Shown here: positions 38,801-47,800 of the stretch, piece by piece
How positions within the stretch are numbered: the stretch's first letter is position 1
Layout of the letters: each line of letters starts with the position of its first letter
Origin: Panorpa germanica
Taxonomy: Eukaryota > Arthropoda > Insecta > Mecoptera > Panorpidae
Direction of reading: 5' to 3'
Length of the DNA stretch: 64,000 nucleotides
NCBI GenBank assembly: GCA_963678705.1
Contig: OY783209.1
Coordinates: forward strand, 14,880,001-14,944,000
Notes under the pieces: model-generated
The model's input: only the letters and a program-made list of their open reading frames with translations
The model's database searches: none
What the model was told of the DNA's origin: nothing
Program-made: the position numbers and the translations under genes

Positions 38801-41800
38801 TCAGTGCTAGGACCACTGCTGTCGAACATCCTGTACGATGATGTACTGAAGACGAGACTACCAGAGGGTGCAACAGTACTCGGATTTGCGGATGATACAG
38901 CGCTCATAGTAGAAGCAAAGACTGAAGAAATACTAACAGCTCATACGAATCTAGCCCTAAACAGAATAGAGCAGGCGATTGCCAGGAAACAGCTGCAGCT
39001 AGCGGCGGAAAAAACAGAGGCTATTGTACTATATGGGGGTAGAAAGTTGAGAGAGGTCACAGTCGAGGTGGGCGGGATGAGCATCAAAACCAAAGAGAGC
39101 CTCAAATATCTGGGAGTACACATTAGTAGAAACAATGACATGAGGAAGCACGTTACCGAAACGGCGCGGAAAGCTGAGCAAACAATGATGGCACTCAGCA
39201 GGTTAATGCCAAATCTAAGTGGACCTAAAGCCAGCAAAAGGAGGATCCTAGGGGTGGTGGTCCACTCAATAATGTTGTACGCGGCACCAATATGGGGAGA
39301 GATAATGGACAAAAAGAAGTACAGGAACATCCTAAGTGGAGTGCAGAGAAGGCTGGCAATTCGGGTGGGCAGCGCTTATAGAACTATTTCGGCGGAGGCG
39401 ATTCAGGTGATAACCGGGATAGAACCTCTAGAGCTAATGGTACCAGAACGGGGAAAAACCTTCTCAGAAGGAGAGGCCCAAAGAAAAGAGGCAAAAAAGC
39501 AAACGGTGAACAAGTGGCAAGAAGAGTGGGAAAAAGACAACAGAAAGGCAAAATGGACTAAAAAACTTATTAAAAACGTGGAAAACTGGAATAACCGGAA
39601 GCATGGGGAAGTAGACTACTACATCACCCAACTTCTAGGAGGGCATGGCTGTTATGGAGCCTATCGAAATAGATTCCACATAAGGGATACCGCAGAATGC
39701 TGGTATTGCGGTGATACGGATACACCAGAACATACGTTCTTTAAGTGTAAGCAATGGACAATGGAAAGAGAACGGGCGCAGCGCATCACTCAAGCGACTC
39801 TCACAGTGGACAATATTGTAGACGTAATGCTGGCCAACAAAGAACACTGGAATGCCATCCGCGACTTTGCTACATCAGTAATAAAGAAAAAGGAAGCGGC
39901 AGTGAACAAAAAATAGAGTAAGAGCAAGACCCAGTTTGAAGTAATGCTATGCGGTCCCAGACTGTGGTCTAGAAGAAGAGAGGGGGAGTTTTAGTTGGTA
40001 GGCGCCCTCACAAGAGAGTGAATCCAACACTTCCTGCTAAGGGATTGCAGGAGTAAGTCTTGTGGAAGATTTCTCCTCCTCACCACAAAAAAAAAAAAAA
40101 AAAAAATACAAGTTATTTATGTAACGCTGTTAATATGAGACAATAACTAAAAACTTTAAAAATCAATTTGTGTAATAAATGACCAATGTATCACGCATAT
40201 ATATTTAGTTGATCGTTTAATACTCTCAACGGAGAAGGACTATGTTGAGTATTGCGTAGGTCAAGCAAACATATGTAACGCATTTTTATATAGTTTTTAA
40301 TTTAAATGTTTCTCTTTGAAAGTGTCCGCAAATTGAACCCTGTTTTTATTGAATTGAATATTGAACATTGTTTACATAATATTCAATTATTCAAATATTT
40401 TATTGCTATATTAAACCTTCTCCGCCTAAGAGAAAAGAATTTCTTGTTATATTGTTAGCCTCTTCCACATTGTTTTAAAGTTAGATTTTTTGTTAGTTTT
40501 TAAGTTAGTTCTAAAATAAGAGTTGTAATTATACGTTCATACGGTAAAAGTTAAAATATATTGTATTAAGTTTACAATCGTTATTTTCTTCACAAATAAA
40601 TCCCTACCCCCAGATAGAGATTTATAAAATAAAAAATATATAATTGAATTAAATAAAAAATCAAGTAATAAATTCGCGCTCGATTAAGTTAATTATTATT
40701 ATTAATTGTTTATTGTTCCCTTTTCGGCTTTACAATCTACATTCTTAAATACATTTCATATACTTCAACTTACAATTAAATTTTACATTATTCTAAACCT
40801 TTTTATTTCCAAAAGTACTTTCTGCTTCTTCTTCTCTTGACCCTCTTCATTCATTTTCCCTAGTCTTCCTTCTGTACTGGTCTATTCCCTAGTCTATTTT
40901 TCTGGGCAGAAGTTTAACTGTTTCCTCGCTACTTCTTTCTTTCTCCTGCTTCCTGTTCCTTGTGCCACACAGCCACCAGCTTATTTATTCTCCTGTTTTT
41001 CCTTTCCTTCTTACTATTTCCGCCATCCACCTCTTTCCTTCACTGCCTCCCTTTAATAGCTGGCCAATATTCCTTTCGCTTGCTACTTTTTCCTTACACT
41101 CAAACTTAATGTGCTCCAGTGTTTCGTCCTCCGCTCCACACATTCTACACTTTCTTTCCTCACTCTTTTCCCAGTATCTGTTTTCTTTTTCCTCATTTCC
41201 CAATCTAAACCTTGCTGTTCCTCTTATGTGTTTTATGTCTTTTTCTATAAGGTACTGAGGTACATTATTTTCCCATAACCTCTTATATCTTTTATTGTAG
41301 TTACTTTTTTCTATTTTTCCCATTCTCTCCTGCTGTTGTGTCTCCTTATCCCTTCTCCTTAGCTCCTCTTCCACACTTGCGCCACCTTCTCTTCTCCTCT
41401 CTGCCTCCTCGATCGCCATTCCATTCCTTTCAAAGTACTCCTTTCTCTTTTTTGGACCTCTTTCCCCCCCATTCTTTATGTTATCCTCTCTTATTTTCTT
41501 TAAAATTTTGCTTTCCGCTCTGTTCAATTTCTTCTCGTATTTTACTGCTCTTTCCCCTGTTTTAATTCGTATCTTATCTCTTTTTAGCTCCTCCATCACC
41601 ATGTATCCTGGCGTGCACCTGTCCAGCCCTAGTACCCATTTCATATATCTCACCTGTATTCTTTCCAACTTTTCTTGTTCCTTCCACCCCCAAACCTCTG
41701 CTCCATATAACATCATACTGGCTATCAGTCTATCAAATATCCATATTCTTTTTTTTAATGTCCCCCCCAAATACCTTTTCCCTAGTCCCCATACCCGTCG

Positions 41801-44800
41801 CATTGCTTGCTCTGCCTTCTTTGCCACCTCCCTTATCTGCGCCTCTTCTTCATTATTCTTTTTAAAAGTGTAGCCCAGATATTTAAATTCTTCTACTTCC
41901 TCAATGTCCTCTGTCTTGTATTTCCACCTTTTATGTCTCCTTTTTCCACCCCCTTTTTTAAATACCATAATTTTTGTCTTTTCCACGTTTAACTCTAGTC
42001 CTTTCCTGTCTATATACCTCCCTAGCCGGTGTGCCATTTCCTGCAGCTCTCCTTCCCTTTTTGCCAACAGGACTATATCGTCAGCGTATGCTAAAGTCCA
42101 TATCTTGTAGTGCCTTCCTATTAGCACCCCCCCATCTTGTCCTCTTTCCATTACCCCCTCCAAGTCTGCTGTATATATCGCAAATAAAATGGGGCTCAGA
42201 GGACAACCTTGCCTCAACCGCTTGTCTGTCCAGAATTCTTCAGATTCTTCACCCCCAACTCTTATTCTCATTCTTGTTTCTTCGTAAATTTCTTCAATAC
42301 ATTCCATTATGTCCTCATCTATTTTTTCTTTCTCATGTACTTCCACAATTTCTGTCTGTCGACCATGTCAAACGCCGCTTTAAGGTCGATGAACATTGCA
42401 TATATCTGTCCCCCTTTTTCCCTTAGCTCTTTTTCAACTACATGGTTCAGTGCGTATATATTGTCTAAAGTCCCACGCCCCTTTCTAAAGCCTGCTTGTG
42501 TCTCGGAAAGTATTTCTTTTACTTTTACCTCTTCTTCCAGTCTTTCTCTCACAATCCCTGCATAAATCCTGTACCCTTTGTTCAGTAGTGTGATACCCCT
42601 GTAATTTTTGGCTTCATGTCTATTTACCTTTTTATATATCGGCGTTATTACCCCTTCTCTCCAGCTGTCTGGCAGGTTTCCTCCTTTCCATATCTTGTTC
42701 ATCGCTGTCAGTAATCCTTTCTCTATCCTCTCTTAACCAGCTTTCCACGCCTCGTTCTTTAGTCCATCTCTACCTGGTGCTTTCTTTTCCTTGAGTTTTT
42801 GAATCTGTGTTTTTATTTCACCTAATCCTATTTTGTTTACTTTCTCCTTCTCTTTTATCCCCTCCTTTGTTTTCTCGTTTCTTTTCTTTCCTCCTAGTAC
42901 TCCCATAAAGTGTTTCGTCCACTCTTCCATTTTTATTTCCTTGCTTGGCTCTTTCCTTCGCTTTTTCTCCCTATTTATGTAATCCCATGCCTGCCTATCC
43001 GTTGTTATCTCTCTAATTTTTTTTTCTATTCCTCTTTTGAACTCATTCTTTTTATCTTTTATTATTTCGTTATACTCCCTTTGCTTCCTCTTGAAGTCTT
43101 CTTTACTTGATTCTCCTTTCTTCCATCTCTTTAGTTCCCTTTTTACCTCTTTTTTCTATTCTTTACATTCTTTATCCCACCATTTGTTTTCCCCCGTTCT
43201 ATCAGATATTCTCCACCTTTTACTTTGGGTGGCTTCCTTCATCCTCTCTTCAATTTCCTCCATCTCCTCCGTTTCTCCTTCTTCCTCGTATTTCCGTTCC
43301 AATTCCTCCATAAACTTCTTCCTTCCTTCCTCCGTCCAATCGCTGCCCTCTTTCCATTCATTTCCCTTTCTTTCACCTCTCCTCGCCTCCAACTCCACCA
43401 CCAGCGGTAGGTGATTAGAGTCCACCCTCTCTTCCACTTTCATTCTTTCTACCTTCTGTCCTCCCAGCGTTGTCACCACGTAGTCGATTACTGTATCCCC
43501 TCTGCTTCCCACATAGGTATATTCTCCTTCTTCATCTCCTTCCTTGTTCCCATTTAGTACTATTTATCCTTGTTCTTCTAGCATTTCCATTAGTTCTTTT
43601 CCCTCGGCGTTTATTGTTTTGTCTTTCGTTGTTCTTTTCTTTTTTCTATTCCCCCATATTTCGTCCACCTCTCCCAACTCCACAATTCTCGCGTTGAAAT
43701 CCCCTCCAATTAATAGGTTTTCCTGTTTCTCATCCTTAATTATTTCTTTTATTTCTTTCATTGTTTCTTTTATATTACCTTTACTGTATATTGTTACTAT
43801 TTCCCATGTCTCTTCTTCCAGTTTTAACGTCCTCCTTACTGCTGTTTCTCTTCTGTCTGGTTCTCCTCTTTTAGCTCCCTACGTACCCCCGATTAAGTTC
43901 TTACGCGACGTCCCTTATAGAAAACCACAGATTTTTTATAAAACTTAACACAAAAGAACGCGTTCAATTTCACCTAATACATCATCACTTTTATCTAGTC
44001 TCGGCCTTATTTTCGGTTAACATTACTAACATCTACACTCAACGACATTTTTGCGGCAATTGAAGCCTAAAATGTCTTCAAACAATGGCATTGTCAATAA
44101 TTTATATTTACATTTATTTTCCTTAAAACATAACTTTTCTTTCAACTACAAAATTCTGTAAAAGAAAAATTATAAAATAAAATATTTAACAGTTGTTTAG
44201 CTGATTTTATATTTCGTAAACGTATGATCTAACCTTTTTTTGTAATAAAAAATGGTTGAACCGTTTATTTTAATTGTTGGTTTATTTCTCTCGATTTTTT
44301 TTTTTAAAATAACGTCAACGAGTCTAGAATTAACACTCTCGGGTCTCGCCGTATTTGCTCTCGGTACCGTCATAATAATTCAAATGTAATCGCAAATAAA
44401 TAGCTTAAATGTCTGGTCTCGTATCGTCTAAGTTTTATGAGACGAGACGATAAAAGTCTCGTGCTCGTGTGATCCAATCCTCTGTGCGTCCTAATTACTA
44501 CGGAGTGCCAAGATCGCGGTATCATCTGCAAAGGTTGCTACATTTGCTTTTCGCTTGATGATCTGGTCCCAGACAATTCCTTGAGGAACACCCGATGTTA
44601 TGTCACGTGTCGTTGATTTTTCGTCTAGGTGTTTTATAACCTTTTTAACTTAAAGTGTTTTTATGTAAAAGTGATTTACTGTAATACACTGGATGTATAA
44701 TTTGTATAAAGTACATGTTTGTTGCAATTACTATACAAATATATTTATGCGTATACTTATGAAAATATTTATTTATAGAACTTTCATATTTTTTATCACT

Positions 44801-47800
44801 GGCCAAGGTGTCCTCCTACACAACAGTAAACAGTGTAGCTGTCGCTGCATACCCCATATCTTTTTCTTCTTTTCTATATCGTTTGTTAAGATAATTCTGA
44901 TATACTTTATGTGATCAATGAAACTACGAACACTTACCCCAAAACTAATTCACTTTAACAATTGTAATTATTTAAAAAAATTCAAAGCAATTATTATACT
45001 TTAAGAACATTTTACATTATACTTAACTTAAATAATTTACCAGTTAATTTTTTATCATGTCATATTTCATATCACCACCTTACATTTTATTCTTTATATT
45101 TCAGTTGAAGGCAGAGCTGATATAAGTGCATGTGGAGTTTGGTTGCAATGGCCAAAAATAAACTTCATCGATTTTTCTACACCATGGACACGTATCTGCA
45201 TAACTTTTCTAGTTCCAAAACCAGTGAAACTAGAACCAAACTGGAAATCAGTGTTTCTTGGCTTCACTCTCTCCCTTTGGATATTTCTTACTGCTTTACT
45301 CTTTGTAGTAGCTATTTCATTATATGGCTTGGAGATATTACGTACTCAACTCTTTAATCATACAATTACAAGTAATAAAAATATTTTTAATAGCATAAAT
45401 GTATTATTATTATTTTTTTATATTTACGTCGCGTTTTCCTTTCTTTTGATGTGCGTTATATAATTTAGCTTAGTATAAGCGATATTGTCAGATAGTGTGG
45501 GATTGCTTGCGAAGTAAATAATATACGTGGTTCTTTATTTCTTGCATGTTTATTTATTTATTGTTTGCTCTCACTACTATTTCATTTCAAAATATTCCTC
45601 ATAATATTGAATAGACCTCTATTCACCAACCAGATTACAGCTGAACACAATCCACTCGAAATCAATAAAAGTTTTCAAAATTTTATTACAAACGGTGCAC
45701 ACAGTTAATCTGAATTTGGATGACCCCGTTCCTACTGACATCAATAACGATTGAAAATCAACCATTGATAGCCTAATCTTAATAAACAATTTAAATACGA
45801 GTATACCTCGTCACTCATTAATTATAAACCTCGCGCTAATAATCGTGCAATTACATGGATTTTGTGATGCCTTTTGTGAGGTTTTGGTGAATATTTGCAA
45901 ACTCCGTTTACTTAAATAGGTAGCACTGATGTTCTCGGTAACGTTCAAATTTCACTATTGATTTAATATCACGAGGTGTAGAACCTCAAAACTTAATAGA
46001 GAATTCGTTGTGGTGGTCTGATTAGTCATATATAAAATATGCGTAAATGTCCTATTATTCATGTCCCTCATGTCATGGTACACATGCGCTCATCTCAAAT
46101 TGGAAACCGACATAATTTCTTTGTACTCATCGTTAAGAACACTAAAACGAGTTATTGCATATTGCTTAAGATTTAAATCAAACTGTAAAAGTCATGTAGA
46201 CAATATTATAGGTTCGCTAGCAGTACTTGAACTTGAAACAGCATTGAATAAACTTACATGTATATCACAATTTGGGTCTTTTCCGTCGGAGTTACATTCA
46301 CTAAGAAAAGGTGGATTCATAAAGAAAGGTGAATAATTCCAGCAAGCTATTACCAATCAAATCAATTTAAGCAAGCAAATCAATTTTTAGATGAATCAAG
46401 AATAATATGTGTTGTAATACAGTAAACATTTTAAAGTTTTGACATTTTGTCATCATATTTAAGATGCGTATGATTTTTTGTCTTGAAAAAATTAATTTAC
46501 AGTTCAGTTTCTCACAGTCGTTCATATGAAGTGTCAATTGTATCGCCCATAAATGGCGAAACGCTCCACCTGTCGAAATTCAAGTGAAGATAAAGTTTAT
46601 GCGAACTGCAATAAAAATCATCCTATAGTTTTGTCTTAGATACATACTTAAACTAAACATGTAATGACGCACGGGCATAACAGATTATTTCACGTAAGGC
46701 TTCAGATATTACTATTCGTCATTAGAGCAAAAATATTGTCCAATCGCAGGTGTCACTCTAGCAAAAAGAATTGTTTATTCATGCCTTATCTGCTTTAAAT
46801 CAAACCAAAACCATGTCAAACCATGAACACAATAATGAGTAATTTGCTTTCCGATAGACTCATTTTAGATAATCTATTCAAAACTACTGGCATTGACTAT
46901 GATTAAAATGCCATAATGTCATTCCAAATCATTAAGGTGCCATAATGATTAAAAAAAGACAGGTAGAAGGTCCATCTTAATAAAGTGTTATGTTTGTTTG
47001 TTTATTTGCTTTGCCGCTTAACTTTACCACCTTGAATTTGTGACAGATCTAACTAAACATAATTTTATATCAGTACTGAAACGGTTCATTTCCCGTCGTG
47101 GAAAACCCACGAAAATCTATTCTGATAATGGCAGTAACTTTGTTAGTGCAAATAACTATTTGGCCAAATTCCTAAAACATAAATAGAGTCAAAATACTGT
47201 AATAAATTTAATGTTCGATGAGAATATAACATGGAAATTCATACCACCTAGATCTCCCCACTTTAGGGGTTTTGGGAAAGGAATAAAAAGGACATGGAAA
47301 CGGAATTCGAGCAAACCAACAGTAGCACCATCTATGGTCCAAAAAAGCATTGTACAATTGTTTTGATATATCTAATTGGAAATGATAGATGTACCTGTTA
47401 GTTATATTCCCCTTAATACATTCTGATTTTTCTTTACTTAAACGTGTTTATGGTATATGATCGTTCATTACTCTTCGCATTCCTCGTTCACACTTCATGA
47501 ATCAATCCTACTCCTCCTTCATTATTAATAATATCTTTACCCAATTCAAACTGCATATAAATAGTTTACATTTCTCCTATTCTTTACAAACCTCACATCC
47601 CCAACAAAACTACCTGAATTTAAGTGAAATGTTTCCTGTAAATCGGTCTTAATTGGTTTACAACCAGTTAAGAAATACGACATCACCAACGCGTCGATTC
47701 TTGAATTAGTTTCACTGCCAATAATTCTTCACTTCTCTTGGTCTGTTTATTTGCTCCCAACTGCTTATCTTCTTCGGCTAATTCTTTCTTCTTTTCTTTT

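Larger units (their letters stand above)
34789..40106 (+). mobile_element. R1-type non-LTR retrotransposon, full length, nearly intact
   Basis: 5318 bp flanked by a 19-bp duplication with one mismatch (TACAAGTTATTTCTGTAAC at 34770-34788; TACAAGTTATTTATGTAAC at 40107-40125) and ending in about 20 A residues. It has a short G/C-rich 5' UTR (CCCAGGTGGCGGATAGGG), ORF1 with three zinc knuckles, an overlapping ORF2 (APE endonuclease, RT, C-terminal CCHC), and a 3' UTR of about 170 bp. It inserted into a BEL/Pao fragment, not rDNA, so it is an R1-clade element without 28S specificity. One frameshift in each ORF. Confidence 0.92.
40691..43885 (-). mobile_element. Family C non-LTR retrotransposon, 5'-truncated, minus strand
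   Basis: A 3.2-kb LINE with a TAAT-rich 3' tail near 40690-40710 and a 5' truncation near 43885. It encodes endonuclease and RT (see next entries). The strand is strongly purine-biased (Glu/Lys/Arg-rich), unlike the neighbouring A+T-rich sequence. A second 3' copy lies at 52440-53158 plus 57432-57575. Confidence 0.85.

Noticed and set aside
35147-39847. Minus-strand open frames across the R1 element
   Set aside because: Antisense shadows of R1 ORF1 and ORF2.
40962-43948. Many + strand open frames rich in Ser, Phe, Pro and Leu
   Set aside because: They are antisense shadows of the purine-rich family C ORFs on the minus strand, where the RT and endonuclease motifs are.
46061-46336. Open frame between IR exons 3 and 4 as a possible IR exon
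   Set aside because: Its sequence (ViAYCLRF, LELETALNKL, LHSLRKGG type) is BEL/Pao pol, and exon 3 joins exon 4 in phase without it.
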